DNA from: Heloderma charlesbogerti
Lineage: Eukaryota; Chordata; Lepidosauria; Squamata; Helodermatidae
Length of the DNA: 64,000 nucleotides
Assembly: GCA_026122225.1 (NCBI GenBank)
Contig: JANEZZ010002882.1
Span: 372,001 to 436,000 of the forward strand
Direction: 5' to 3'
The position numbers and the translations under genes are program-made. How positions within the stretch are numbered: the stretch's first letter is position 1; the number at the start of each line of letters is the position of its first letter. Below, in pieces: positions 12,096-23,489 of the stretch. The notes under the pieces were generated by a model that was given only the letters and a program-made list of their open reading frames with translations, made no database searches and had not been told where the DNA came from.

Positions 12096-12261
12096 TATGC
12101 CTCAGTGAGTTCATTCATTTTTCACTTCATTCATATGCTGATATTTGTTATACACAGTTATGTTTGCCGGAATGTTTTTTTTTTTTTTTAATGAAAGGAA
12201 ATACATGCAAGGAACAAGTGTTGTCTTCTGAAAAGTAAACTGAAAATCTTTCCTAGTATAC

Positions 12262-13045
12262 TTGAGAAGTGCCTGTTATCAACTTTGGCTGATACGCCAG
12301 CTACGCCCATTCTTGGAACATGTGGACCTGATAACGGTAGTGTACACACTGGTAACTTCTAGGCTTGGTTTCTGTAATGTGCTGTACTTGGGGTTGCCTG
12401 TATATTTAGTTTGGAAACTTCAACTGGTACAAAATAGGGCATCCAGGTTGGTCTCTGGGACATCCCATGGAGATGATATTACACCAGTTTAAAAATCTTT
12501 ACACTGGTTGCCAATTTGTTTCCGAGCAAAATAGAAAGTGCTAGTTCTTACCTTTAAAGCCTTACATGGTCTAGGTCCAAGGTACCTTAGGGAGCACCTT
12601 CTCCCCTTCGTCCCAGTCTGCCACCTAAGGTCCTCTGAGGGCTATCTCCTGTGGCTGCTTAATGTGAGATTGGCAGCCACATGCAAGAGGACCTTTTCCT
12701 TTGCCGCCTTTCAATTGGTTGAAATGCATCTGCTGACCTTGAAGGTTTTAAGCAGGAATTAAAGACACTACTATTCCGGCAGGCCTCCCCTTTTGAGAAC
12801 TCTTGTTCCTTTTGCTGACTCTTGTATACTGTTTTTAAGCTGTGCGGTTTTAAGCTGTGTGCTTTTATTGTTGGATTTTTTTTTGTTAAATTGTTTTTAG
12901 CTCAAAGTTGTTTGTATATATTGTCCATATACTTTTATGTAAATGTGTTTTAAACTTCGTATATTGTATTTTAATGGCAGTGTTTGCAAACCCCCCAGAG
13001 AGCTTTGGTTATGGGGTGGTATAGAAATGTAATAAATAAATAATA
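12262..13045 (+). mobile_element. L2 LINE, 3' part
   Basis: Translation fragments include RLGFCNVLYLGLPVYLVWKL then QLVQNRASRLVSGTS, and VLTFKALHGLGPRYLREHLLP, all C-terminal L2 ORF2 blocks. The copy ends with AGAGAGCTTTGGTTATGGGG, TGGTATAGAAATGTAATAAATAAATAA, the L2 3' end. It is broken by frameshifts and 5'-truncated. Confidence 0.85.
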
Positions 13046-13214
13046 TTCTTAAGCAATGCATCTTTTAAAAAGTAACATTTCTTTAAACAGTCGTCTGGGA
13101 TTGAAGCTAAGTATACGACTTTAACGTTAAATATCAACTAACTGATTATTTATTTTGCACACAGTTTGGGGCTTAGTTTGGGCAAAGACTGAGAGAGAAA
13201 CTTTAAAACTTTAG

Positions 13215-13290
13215 CGGTGCAATCCTGCACATGTGTACTAGGAAGTAAGTCCCATGGAGTTGAATGGATAAGTGTGTATAGGATTGCAGT
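13215..13290. mobile_element. Short palindromic repeat (about 80 bp), copy 1, beside a TCF12 exon
   Basis: The sequence runs from GTGCAATCCTGCACATGTG to GTATAGGATTGCAG, with AAGTCCCATGGAGTTGAATGG in the centre. The ends are inverted (TGCAATCCT / AGGATTGCA). Related copies lie at 20726-20814 and 55793-55880. It looks like a MITE. It ends 30 bp before the exon acceptor at 13321, so it may supply or border the branch-point region. Confidence 0.6.
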
Positions 13291-13320
13291 TTAAATTGCC
13301 CTCTTCTGTTGGTTTTACAG

Positions 13321-13456
13321 TCCAGTCTGCTTCGGTCAGATATTGGGCTTGGAAGTCCAGGTGCAGTGTCATCCTCAGGAAAAGCTGGAACACCGTATTA
13401 CCCATTTTCTACAACAAATCCACGCCGAAGAGCACTTCATGATTCATCTTCTCTTG
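13321..13456 (+). CDS. TCF12: TCF12 internal exon (canonical long isoform)
   Basis: This 136-bp exon starts right after a TTTTACAG acceptor and ends before GTACGTATT. Read from its first base it encodes 45 codons beginning [13 protein letters not shown], passing through [20 protein letters not shown], and leaves one base (G) that completes an Asp codon with the next exon. The pattern SSLL-x-D-x-GLGSP followed by SSSGK, YY-x-FS and RRR-x-LHDS is that of vertebrate TCF12. The encoded part lies between activation domain 1 and the loop-helix activation domain. The RRR cluster plus the KKIRK cluster in the next exon form a bipartite basic stretch; the equivalent stretch of TCF4 is a nuclear localisation signal, so a nuclear-import role here is inference. 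No frame damage is seen. A short palindromic repeat (13215-13290) ends only 30 bp before the acceptor. Confidence 0.93.
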
Positions 13457-13934
13457 GTACGTATTAATACTGTGTTGGCACTGCTGCTACTTTTTTCCAC
13501 ATACCATGTTTTATAAGCTTGAATGGTACTCTTTTTCAGGCCAACTTCAAGTTATTTTCTCCAAGGACTGTGTCTAATTGTAGATTTCATTTATCCGTGG
13601 ATTAATATTATACTTAATTCTAGAAGCTTATTAATGTTTGACATGTGAGAGAAAGGGAGAGGTGGATTGCAAAAAGGAACAGGGAGCTTGACTTGGCTCT
13701 TCTTTTACCTTCAGATCAGAATTTGGGAATAATTGTTGTTTCCCTCTGCAGCTTCTCTCCCCTCTCTTCCCAAAGCAGTTTAAAATCCATCCAAAATAGT
13801 TGCCACGCCAGAGCAATGGCCCTAAAGTTACCATTGCTGTTTGTGCTTATTTCATTCTAGTTTAAATAGCAATGTCAGTTGCTTGCTTTTTTCTGTACCA
13901 GTCATTCTGTAACAAGTATCATTTAAGAACAAGT

Positions 13935-14280
13935 TGCCATCAGGGGTCCTCCAGGCCCCATCATTGCAGGCTTTAAGAAGGCCCTGCAAATGTTCTACTT
14001 TATGCTTCCTCTGATTATGTGCCATCGGTCTGGGTTGTAGCTGCAGTTGCCTGTTGTAAGTTTTGTTTTATGCTGGTATTTGATGTTTTTTAGAATGTTT
14101 GCTGCTGTTGATGTTCTTATTGTTATTTTTATTGTGTTTTTCCTGTTTTTATTGTGTGTTTATTGTCCTTTTATTGCCACATCAGTTTTTATTATGTGTT
14201 TTATTGTTGCATGCCGTCTTGGGAGGGCTCCTGCCCTGAAAGGTGACCAAGAAATATTTTAAATAAACAAATAAATAAAA
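13935..14280 (+). mobile_element. L2-like LINE 3' end fragment
   Basis: CCAGGCCCCATCATTGCAGG, GTCTTGGGAGGGCTCCTGCCC and a terminal AAATAAACAAATAAATAAAA are consistent with an L2 3' end, with a long T-rich stretch repeating TTTTTATTGTG between them. No protein remains. The region 14281-15257 shows nothing else I can identify. Confidence 0.5.
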
Positions 14281-15257
14281 CATTATTAGGATCAGTTCAT
14301 TATGATTTATGTTGAGGTGCCACAACACAAACTTGGCATTGTTTAGAACTGTCTGTTTGATGCTTAATACTCTCTAGTAAACCTTAGGTTTTCAAAAGCA
14401 AAGAAGCCTTAGGTGGATCCCAGTATCTTAGGGAAGAAGATCCTTTGCCTATGAAGGGAAGCAGCATAATTCGTATAAAAGATTCCACTTGGAATGCAGG
14501 CCGAGGTCTTCATTTCTGCTGTTTACCTGAAGTGTGTACTTAAGTATCCTCTAGGTGTCATATGTACTCTGCTGACTTGTGTAGTGGTTCAAACTGGAAA
14601 AATGCAGAGTATACCTGGAAACAGAACTGGATAAGATGTTTACTGGGAATCCCTCAAGTAATACTTGAAGGAGAAACAATTCTTGCCAAGATACCAATCC
14701 AGAATAGATTTTATCCAAGTGAAAACAAAAACTAATATTTAGTGAATCTATCATTCTTTATTTGTGTATGACATAATAAAATAGAAGCTGTTATGAAAAC
14801 TGTTACTGAGAATTCAACACACAGTAGATATGATATCTCCAATAGTCAACAGTGCATATGTACTTCATACATGCGAAGTACGTTTGAGCCTTTTCCTCTT
14901 TCATGAAGTACTGTTATGCAGTGATAATTTTCAAAGTACAGGTATTTGAATTTTATTCAGTTTCTTTGGTTAAACTCTCTTTGGCTGGGTTCACTGGGCC
15001 AGGCCTCAGCTGCACGCCTCAGACTAGATGTGCATGGTTACCGAGCTTAAGGATATTTAATTCTGAGTGTACTTTACCATACTGCTGTGTCTTGATGTGG
15101 AAGATAAGTATGTCATAACACTTCCTACTCTGCTGATAGTCTAAAGTATATTTTCCAGGGCTTTGCTCATCTTAGCAAATTTGTTTTAGCATTTCTACTT
15201 ATTCCTATTAATATTACTAATGCCACTGGTTGATAAAATGTGGCTTTTTATGTGCAG

Positions 15258-15310
15258 ATTCTCTGCAGACAAAGAAAATAAGAAAGGTGCCCCCTGGTTT
15301 GCCTTCTTCT
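15258..15310 (+). CDS. TCF12: TCF12 internal exon with KKIRKVPPGLPSS motif
   Basis: This 53-bp exon follows a TATGTGCAG acceptor and precedes a GTAAGTATG donor that is close to the ideal consensus. With the single G carried over from the previous exon it gives 18 codons, DSLQTKKIRKVPPGLPSS, ending exactly at a codon boundary. The KK-x-RKVPPGLPSS core is nearly invariant among E proteins (TCF3, TCF4, TCF12), so membership of the family is certain and TCF12 is chosen from the neighbouring exons. The lysine/arginine run is the second half of the presumed bipartite nuclear localisation signal. The phase 0 end matches the Alt first exon at 38678-38746, so transcripts can enter exon 55529 from either one. 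Confidence 0.95.
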
Positions 15311-16231
15311 GTAAGTATGTTTTTTAAAAAAAACTTTTCATAAACAAAACTGAACTGCTTACTTAATATACTATCTGTATAGTTACCACTGGATTGTTAA
15401 CTTTTATTTATTGGATATAAAGAGCCAAACTGATCAGTAGCAACTTCTAAAGTCTAACAGGGGTTTGCACAACATAAGGCCTAACAGTCGACTATGGCCA
15501 TCTCTATGACTATTTGCGCCCCACTGGGAGAATTTGAAGTACCCATTGTTTCCAGCCCTTGCCCACCTCATGGTGGAAAGATCTAACATCAAAAGTGGAG
15601 TTTAGAGTGGAAGAATATCTGCATCACTGTCTGCATTGCTCCTCCTCTTTCTGGAGATGGGACATGGCTGAGTTGGTGTCAGTTGTTCAGGCCTATTGCA
15701 GCCAGCCAGCCTGCTGCTTGCTGTATGAATTGCAAGGAGAGGGAAAGCCTTGTGTGCTGTTGCTGCCAAAGTCAGTGGGGAGTGGGAGGGCGAAAGAGAG
15801 AGAGCACATGAGAAAAGAGACTGATGAAAAATGGGGAGCTGAAAAATGAAGATGCACAGAAACCTGTGAGGATGAGGAAAAGGAAGAGGGAGGATAATAG
15901 ATGGTGCAGAAAGAGAGACAGAGGAGTGTGCTGTGGGCGGTTGAGAGATCTGTTGGTGGGGAAACAAGAAAAGAGGAGGGTAACAGATGGGGGTGCAGAC
16001 CTGTGGTGCTCCACATGCAGTGAGAAAGGTGGGGAGTATGCACTGTGTTGGGGTCAAGAGTGAAAAGGAAGGATGCTTAATGGAAAAAGGGCTTCAGAGA
16101 GAACTGTGGTAATGCAGAGAAGAGAGAGCACGCTCTGGGTTGCAGAGAGTAAAAGGGAGTTAACAGAATGCATATCAAGCAAAAGCAAAATTAAAGTGGT
16201 AACAGACATGTGTTACTCTGATTAATTTAGA
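15311..16231. other. Intronic sequence with a purine-rich stretch
   Basis: There is no gene or clear repeat. From about 15775 to 16180 the + strand is strongly enriched in A and G (GAAAGAGAGAGAGCACATGAG, AGGAAAAGGAAGAGGGAGG and similar). Minus-strand open frames here are a side effect of that composition. Confidence 0.5.
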
Positions 16232-16350
16232 GTAGCCTCCCCGAACTTGAGACCCTCCAGATGTGTTGGACTACAACCCCCATAATCCCCAGCAAGCATG
16301 ACTAGTGGTGCCCTCCAGCATCTCTGGAGGGCACCAGGCTGGGGGAGGAT
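16232..16350. mobile_element. Short palindromic element (TTGGACTACAAC type)
   Basis: ACCCTCCAGATGTGTTGGAC followed by TACAACCCCCATAATCCCCAGC is the left half of a widespread amniote MITE-like repeat. The right half, CTGGAGGGCACCAGGCTGGGG, is its partial reverse. No coding content. Confidence 0.55.
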
Positions 16351-17022
16351 GACTAAGAGTGATGTACCCCTTAAGTTAATAAAAATGTAAAAGTGGCCTT
16401 CAGAATGGCTGTGAGTGGTGTGCCCCTGGTCTAGCTGCACCTTTGATATGTATTTTTTAGATCTGATTGCAATGATTTGTAGAACATTCACACACTTTTA
16501 CCTACTTGTCCCTATCGTTCGAATTTCTCTCATTGGAAGAGAGGTGGCCTAGGAACTATCTCACATTCATGTCTTTTGATGTTTAATTAGTCATTATGTT
16601 GCTGAACAGGAGGACAGACAGAGATTAATAGCTGAGAATCGTAGAAATTTACATCGGTAATAATCCCAGTGGAGCTGAAGACATTAAGATTCGTAGGACA
16701 TGTACAACTCAGCTTGTCTCAATAGGACTGAAGTTATTAATATGCATAAATCACCAAGTCAGATGTTCAGTTGTGAAGTCCTGGTGGATTTTCAAGCCTT
16801 CATTAAGCCTTTTCTAACTTGAGCTTAGCATCAAGAAAGCTTTCAAGCAACCAGTTTGTTGATCCCTCTTGCTCAGAAATTTATCCTCTGAGAATAAAGG
16901 GTTTTGATGAAAAAGGTTTGGAGGGGCTTGGTAGAAAAATCATTAACGACTATGATAATCTAATGCTTTTGGGTTGTTTTGTCGTATTAAAAGTATCTTA
17001 TTCTTTAAAGCAAGAAAACTGT

Positions 17023-17152
17023 TTTATAAATAAATCTGCCTTTAAAATCCACATCAGATGAAGGCAGGATTCTTCGCCAACCCGGGCTTTATAAATAAAT
17101 CTGCCTTTAAAATCCACATCAGATGAAGGCAGGATTCTCCACTAACCGGCTC
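17023..17152. repeat. Tandem duplication of about 65 bp with identical 51-bp cores
   Basis: The 51 bases at 17023-17073 (starting TTTATAAATAAATCTGCC, ending GGCAGGATTCT) are repeated without a mismatch at 17088-17138. The spacer TCGCCAACCCGGGC and the bases after copy 2 (CCACTAACCGGCTC) are similar. This is a recent duplication in unique-looking intron. Confidence 0.9.
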
Positions 17153-18437
17153 CCTCCCTCTCAGTGCAAATGGGAAAGGAGGAACATACTTCTTTGTTGT
17201 GTAAATGGAGGTGTTGGGTTTTTATTCAGCGCATACTTAACACATGGGGCAGGTGCACTTGGATGAGTCATAACTCAAAGGCGTCCAGGCTGAATAGAGT
17301 GGGCTGCTGCTATTGCAGAGGCGAGAGCAAAGCTGTGGAGGCAAAATGAGTCTGATCTTTCTGTTAGGCAGCATTAGTTCTGAAGTGGAACTGCTGCTCT
17401 GATCTGCTTATGCCCTCTGTTGTGTTCCACAAAGAGCTGAATCCAAGCTCCTGTTTTCCTTGTTTTTCTTCTTCCAGATGCAGGTTAGATATATTTTGGG
17501 CAGCATGGAGGGCAGCTGTGTTTTGAACCTGCAATTTACCTGGAAGCCAGGCTTGCAGCTGGAGGCACTCTTAAAAGCTTTGACTTGCATAAACACTGAA
17601 GATGAATAGCTACCTGATAAACTCAGAAACACAATGCCAAAATCCCCAAACACAGGAAACTTCCCCTCCCCCCTTGTTCCCCAAGCTGAAGCTAAAAATA
17701 GACCACTAATTTACATTTTATCCCTTCATATATTATGCGGGCAAGCTTTACAGTCTTCTTCCAGATGACTTCTGCTCTGTTTAAAATAAATGAAAAATGA
17801 GACAGCTAAAACAAGGAACATGTCATTTATTACTAAAATTGAGTGATCCAAAATTAAATTACATATTAATCTCCAGCAACACTGGCCATGTAATGAGAAA
17901 AAGAAAACTATGACAAGAATATTTTTTCTTCTCTCACATTACACCTGAGAAAATAATATTGTGTGTTTTTCTTCATTTCTTTTCTTCCTTTCATTTCTTA
18001 TAAGAAAGCAACAATGGTGAAAGAACAAGCCATTAAATTCTGAACAAGACAAAGATGGAAATACAAATAAGCAGCAGAAACCTTTAGGATTGCTATAATG
18101 TATATCATCCCATTTTAAAATAATTTTATATTGGCATCACATTTTACTGATACTATACTTTTAAAAAAATGTTGTTTGGTGCTGCCGTTTTTAATTTGCT
18201 TATTTTTGGTTATGATCTCTGGTCAAGACAGTAAATACTGATATTAACATGAAATTTCTTGTGGGCACAGGGCACAGATCAGATAGGGAACAGGTTCAAA
18301 TTTTTGAGCTCTTTTGAGCCTGGAAGAAAGTGAAGACTACAGCAAGAATTAAGGGGGCAGGGCCAAGGCTTAATTTAATATTCAGTTATCAAACTCCACA
18401 ACCTGGAATTAAACATAGCTATTTCTCATGTTCATAA
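17153..18437. other. AT-rich intronic sequence with no identified feature
   Basis: I recognise no repeat or gene. The part from about 17690 to 18250 is AT-rich and free of repeat motifs and could be conserved non-coding DNA, but that cannot be judged from one sequence. Confidence 0.5.
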
Positions 18438-18748
18438 GGGCTGCGGTGGCTTAGTGATTAAGACTCTGAACTGCAGACCGGACGGTCGGCAGGGCAGCAG
18501 TTCGAGACCCGAGTGCTGCGTGATGGAGTGAGCTCCCGTATTCAGTCCCAGCTTCTGCCAACCTAGCAGTTCGAAAGCAAGAAATTGCAAGTAGATAAAA
18601 AGGTGCACCTCGGTGTTCAGTCATGCCGGCCACATGACCATGGAAGTGTCTTCGGACAGTGCTGGCTCTTCGGCTTAGAAATGGAGATGAACACCACACC
18701 TTAGAGTCGGACACAACTGGTTGGGGACACCTTTACCTTTACCTTTAT
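18438..18748 (+). mobile_element. Sauria-type SINE (tRNA head, BovB-like tail)
   Basis: The head GGGCTGCGGTGGCTTAGTGA supplies a pol III A-box-like block and AGTTCGAGACC at about 18500-18510 a B-box-like block. The body ends TTAGAGTCGGACACAACTGG at about 18701-18720, which matches the BovB 3' end seen at 5355-5375. The tail is a tandem ACCTTT repeat. This structure is that of the squamate Sauria SINE, which is mobilised by BovB enzymes. It lies 30-40 bp from a full BovB 3' end on the opposite strand. Confidence 0.85.
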
Positions 18749-18776
18749 TTCTCATGTTAAATTATATTGTGTTTCT

Positions 18777-18787
18777 CAGACATAGGG
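18777..18787. repeat. Target-site duplication of the BovB insertion (left)
   Basis: CAGACATAGGG here and again at 20200-20210 directly flanks the BovB copy. Confidence 0.8.
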
Positions 18788-20199
18788 TTGTTGTTGTTGT
18801 TCAGTCGTTCAGTCGTGTCCGACTCTTCGTGACCCCATGGACCATAGCACGCCAGGCCTTCCTGTCCTGCGCTCTCTCCCGGAGTGTGCTCAAGTTCATA
18901 TTCATTGCACCGGTGATGCTATCTAGCCATCTCATCCTCTGTCATCCCCTTCTCCTTTTGCCTTCAGTCTTTTCCAGCATCAGGGTCTTTTCCAGAGAGT
19001 TTTCTCTTCGCATTAGGTGGCCAAAATATTTGAGCTTCAGCTTCCGTATCTGTCCTTCCAATGAGCACTCAGGTTTGATTTCCTTTAGGATTGACTGATC
19101 CTCCTTGCAGTCCAAGGGACTCGTAAGAGTCTTCTCCAGCACCACAGTTCGAAAGCATCAATTCTTTGGCGCTCAGCCTTCCTTATAGTCCAGCTCTCAC
19201 AGCCATACATTACTACTGGGAAAACCATAGCTTTGATTAGACGGGCCTTTGTCGGCAAGGTGATGTCTCTGCTTCTTACTATGCTGTCTAGGTTTGCCAT
19301 AGCTTTCCTCCCAAGGAGCAAGCGTCTTTTAATGTCATGGCTACAGTCACCGTCTGCAGTGATCTTGGAGCCCAAGAAAATAAAATCTGTCACTGCTTCC
19401 ATTTCTTCCCCTTCTATATGCCAGGAAATGATGAGGCCAGATGCCATGATCTTTGTTTTTTTAATGTTGAGTTTCAAACCAGCTTTTGCACTCTCCTCTT
19501 TCACCCTCAACAAGAGGCTCTTGAGATCCTCTTCACTTTCTGCCATTAGGGTGGTATCGTCTGCATATCGGAGGTTGTTGATAATTCTCCCGGCAATCTT
19601 AATTCCGACCTGTGATTCATCCAACCCGGCGTTTCTCATGATGTACTCTGCATATAAGTTAAATAAGCAGGGCGACAATATGCAGCCTTATCCACTCCTT
19701 TCCCAATTTTGAACCACTTGGTTGTTCCATGTCTGGTTCTTCCTGTTGCTTCTTGACCCTCGTACAGGTTTCTCAGGAGACAGGAAAGGTGGTCTGGTAC
19801 TCCCATCACTTTAAGAATTTGCCACAGTTTGTTGTGATCCACACAATCAAAGGCTTTAGCGTAGTCAATGAAGCAGAAAGAGACGTTTTTCTGGAATTCT
19901 CTTGCTTTCTCCATGATCCAGGGAAAGTTGGCGATTTGATCTCTAGTTCCTCTGCCTCTTCGAAACCCCGCTAGTACTTAGGGTAGTTCTCGGTTCGCAT
20001 ACTGCTGAAGCCTAGCTTGTAGGATTTTGAGCATCACCTTGCTAGCATGTGAAATGAGCGCAATTGTGCGGTAATTTGAACACTCTTTGGCGTTGCCCTT
20101 CTTTGGAATTGGAATGTAAACTGACCTTTTCCAGTCTTGTGGCCACTGTTGAGTGTTCCAGATTTGTTGGCATATTGAGTGCAGCACTTTAACAGCATC
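18788..20199 (-). mobile_element. BovB (RTE) LINE, 5'-truncated, with target duplication
   Basis: Read on the minus strand from 20199, it starts within the RT (AVKVLHSICQQIWNTQQWPQ, then KRSVYIPIPKKGNAKECSNY). It continues with FCFIDYAKAFDCVDHNKLWQ, LFNLYAEYIMRNAGLDESQV and RYADDTTLMAES, and then the C-terminal blocks, ending in the GTTGTTGTTGTTCAG-reverse tail at 18788. At least three frameshifts split the coding sequence (near 19978, 19640-19680 and 19085-19145). The YADD catalytic motif is kept. It contains more of the RT N-terminus than the copy at 4330-5388. An 11-bp duplication flanks it. Confidence 0.93.
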
Positions 20200-20210
20200 C
20201 AGACATAGGG
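20200..20210. repeat. Target-site duplication of the BovB insertion (right)
   Basis: Second exact copy of CAGACATAGGG. Confidence 0.8.
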
Positions 20211-20353
20211 TGGTTGTGGCCAAATCTGCATGTGCACAGGGATGTAATACGATCATTTCTGGTGGAAAGGTGCACAAGTCCAAAAGCACCTGTATAATCC
20301 CACACATCAGTGGGTGACTAGCATGAATCTAATGCCTAAACAGAGTTAAAATC

Positions 20354-20440
20354 AAGACAGGAAGGCCTGGCGTGCTATGGTCCATGGGGTCACGAAGAGT
20401 TGAACACGACTGAACACGACTTAACGACTGAACAACAAAC
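20354..20440 (+). mobile_element. BovB 3' tail fragment
   Basis: AAGACAGGAAGGCCTGGCGTG then GTCCATGGGGTCACGAAGAG and a TGAACACGACT repeat end match the last about 80 bases of BovB on the + strand. It faces the minus-strand BovB 150 bp upstream. Confidence 0.8.
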
Positions 20441-20725
20441 TGAAGCTTAGCTCAAATGTGGATCAGGCTGATTAAGATTACTTTTGAAAGGAAGATTAAC
20501 TATAACACCCTTGCAGAGCAAATGAGAAGGAAAACTTCACAAATTGGCAAAGAACAGGAGAAGCATTAAGTGTTTATACAGATTGTTTTCTGTTTAATTC
20601 AGTTCTAGCTTCTTGAAGCAAAGCCATAATTTTATGAGGCACTCCATGCGTTAATGTTACAATGCTGTGTGAGAAGCAATACAAGCAATTTAAAAACTGT
20701 CTCTGAAATCTTTGCATAAAGTTAA

Positions 20726-20814
20726 GGTTGCAATCCTATAGGCACTTTCCTGGGAGTAAGCACTGTTGAACTCAAGTGAGACTTACCTCTGAATAGACAT
20801 ATATAAAATTGCAG
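20726..20814. mobile_element. Short palindromic repeat, copy 2
   Basis: GGTTGCAATCCTATAGGCAC to ATAAAATTGCAG, with the central CTGGGAGTAAGCACTGTTGAA block, is related to 13215-13290 in the opposite central orientation. Confidence 0.55.
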
Positions 20815-22786
20815 TTGGTTAAATTTTTTCCTCTTACGATATTTTATTGAACATTAGAGCATTTTTTCCCCAGCCAGTTTTGGAGAGATCCTTTTGGAGC
20901 TCTTGGAAAGCCCTTCAAAAAAAAAAAAAGCATGCTTTGTCAGAAAGAGGGCAGGAACGTCCTTTTATCATCTCATGGGGTGCAGTAGAAGGAAAGGGAG
21001 GCTTTCTTAAGACTCTGGTTGGTGGGGCTCCCCTCTCACATATAAATAAGACAGATTTTTTTTGTCCATGATTAGAAGGTGGTAAGATGTAAAAACAGTC
21101 ATCTCTTCTCCCACTTTGCAGAAGTTTGTCAGCTTCCTGGTGATTAGCAGTATATGCTATAAAGTAGTGAAGTACTAGAGAATGGTAAATAACTTCCTTG
21201 GCGGTCAGTTGTGTTCCAGTCTGTAGCAGGTTGTGCATGCTTTGAAATCCTAAGCATATTTTTAAGTGTCCCTTACCTCTTCTTAGATCTCCTTTGAAAT
21301 CAGTAATATATATTACATGTTATAAAACTCTACATACCTTTTGGCAGTCACTGTGTTTCATGGACAACTACATTTTCATTAAATGATTCTAATGGACTTC
21401 TTTACAGCAGACACAAGTAAAATCTTTCGGAAGTGAAATTTTAGTTTACATTTTGTGTGTGTGAAAACTTCAGAAGTGGAAAATTCTAAGCTGCTCAGCA
21501 AGAAAAGTAGTAATTATGTGTGTATGATTAATATCTAGATACATATAAATAATACAAAACTAGAAAATCTGCTTAAGCGGATTATCTGACAAGTTCTATT
21601 TGAATCTATTGAAAGGTCACAAATTTATTTTCAGGAAAAGATTAATGTGTCACTGTCCCCCAGGCTGAGTTTTTACTCTATAATCTTAAAACAGAAACCC
21701 AAATATTGTCTCCAGTTGTTTGAAATGTAAAATTGAAACTGAATTTATGAGCATAGCAAGGCCAAATTGCATTGATGTTTATCACTGAACTAATTTGCAA
21801 GACTTGATGATCCTAGCAATTATTAAATTGTTAAGTACTCCTCCTTTTATAGAACATATATACTTATAAAATGCTGGACAGCCTTCTATGGGTTGCCTTC
21901 ATAATAACCCAGGGAAATAGATAACTGTTATTTCCAGTGTGCAGATGAAAAACATGGGCTGAGAGTACTTGTCGAGGGGTTGTTGTTGTTGTTGCTGGTA
22001 TTATATCCTCCGCCTCCCTCCTCTTTATCCTGCACTTCTGCAAAATGTACAAAAGTGGTATATAGCAAAGTCATAAAACCATAGACATACAGAATGATCA
22101 TACAACTAGCAACCAAATTCTAAAAGCAACAGTGAGCGTCCGGGTGTTTTCCAGGATACTATTTTAATTCTTTAACCACCTGTCCATACCAGCTTTCTGT
22201 AAAGGAGATCTAGCAAGATAGATGTCTGGCTGTGGAATAGAAAAAGATGATTGGTGGCCTTTAGGTGGCTTAGGCAGGTGTTGTGGTTGTTTTGGTTGGA
22301 CAATAGAACAGTAGTAGTATGTCTGCTCTCTATGTAAATCAAATCATTCTGCATCTAAATTGCTACAGCTTCTATGATACCAAAAATGAGCAATCTGTTG
22401 CTGCCTGTCCTCATTCACACACTCATGCAAACTCGTATGTGTACACATGTAACAACAAATGTAGGCTAAAGGGACTTTTACCAGAGGTGTGGTACTCTCA
22501 TAGCAGATTTCTATGCTACATTTCAACAAAATGGGGGAATAATAACACCTGAAGCAACTGTCAGAAGCCCAGAAAAGTATACATGTCCATGGAATACAAA
22601 AGAGAAAAACTGCTTTTTTAGTATACCAACCTTTGACCAGGCTATTAGTTCTAATAGGCCTAGCATAAAGATAGAGATTGGGGAAATTGGCATTTGCCAA
22701 ATGAGGAGTGGAACATGGCACCATAGAAATGTCAAAGGAGGGGATTGCGGGGCTGTACATCCAGAGAATGCTCAATTACTGGTGAC
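20815..22786. other. Intronic sequence with no identified feature
   Basis: AT-rich DNA with scattered homopolymer runs (A13 near 20918). I found no exon with E-protein similarity and no clear transposon. Confidence 0.5.
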
Positions 22787-22950
22787 TATTTATTTATTTA
22801 TTTATTTCTATACCGCCCAATAGCCGACGCTCTCTGGGCGGTCCACAAAAACTAAAACCAAACAACACACAATAAAACAATTTAAAATATATAGAACATT
22901 AAAACCACAATATAACAATACAACTATTGTTGATGGGACTATGATGGGCC
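22787..22950 (-). mobile_element. L2 LINE 3' end fragment
   Basis: TATTTATTTATTTATTTCTA, then TACCGCCCAATAGCCGACGC and CTCTGGGCGGTCCACAAAA, is the reverse of the L2 3' end, followed by its A-rich AAAACCAAACAACACACAATAAAAC zone. Confidence 0.7.
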
Positions 22951-23489
22951 ACAGGGCAGAACTGGATCGAATTAGGAGTAAAGGGGGGAAAGTGGAGCAC
23001 AAGCAGTTATAATGATCTGGTTTCAGAGTAAGAAGAACCCAAAGAAGAACACTTCCTGGTTGGTTACAAATAGTTGGGAAAATGTTATGGGCACTGGCTA
23101 TCATCAGGTGTCCTAGCTTGTAGTTCTAAATTCAAAAATGGACAAAAGCCTCAAGCCACATAGGTACTCTTGAGTACCAAGTTATCAAGAGACAGCCATA
23201 TGGTTGATGTATCCAAATACAGCTGGATCCTTGATTTCCTGGTGATTATGGGAAGGCCAAACGGAGACTTAGCTGTTACTGCAGAGACCCCACAAATGTG
23301 CATTCAAAAACAGAATTTTAAAAAGGTTTTAAGAGATGGTTAAAATGCTTGCCCTTGACTTGAGACTAGCTTCCCAATGCCCTAGGCTCCCTTTTGGACT
23401 ACTAACCATCGGTCTCAAAACCAACAACTCATGAATAGGTCACAGTCCTCTACACAGCACCAAAAATGGAAGTAGGGAGCTCACAGATT

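Noticed and set aside
15602..16057. Minus-strand open frames of 116-151 codons rich in Ser, Pro, Leu and Phe
   Set aside because: They lie opposite a purine-rich + strand stretch, which removes stop codons from the minus strand; composition explains them.
18438..18520. A genuine tRNA gene
   Set aside because: The A- and B-box-like blocks belong to a SINE head that continues into a BovB-like tail and ACCTTT repeats; no cloverleaf acceptor stem closes.
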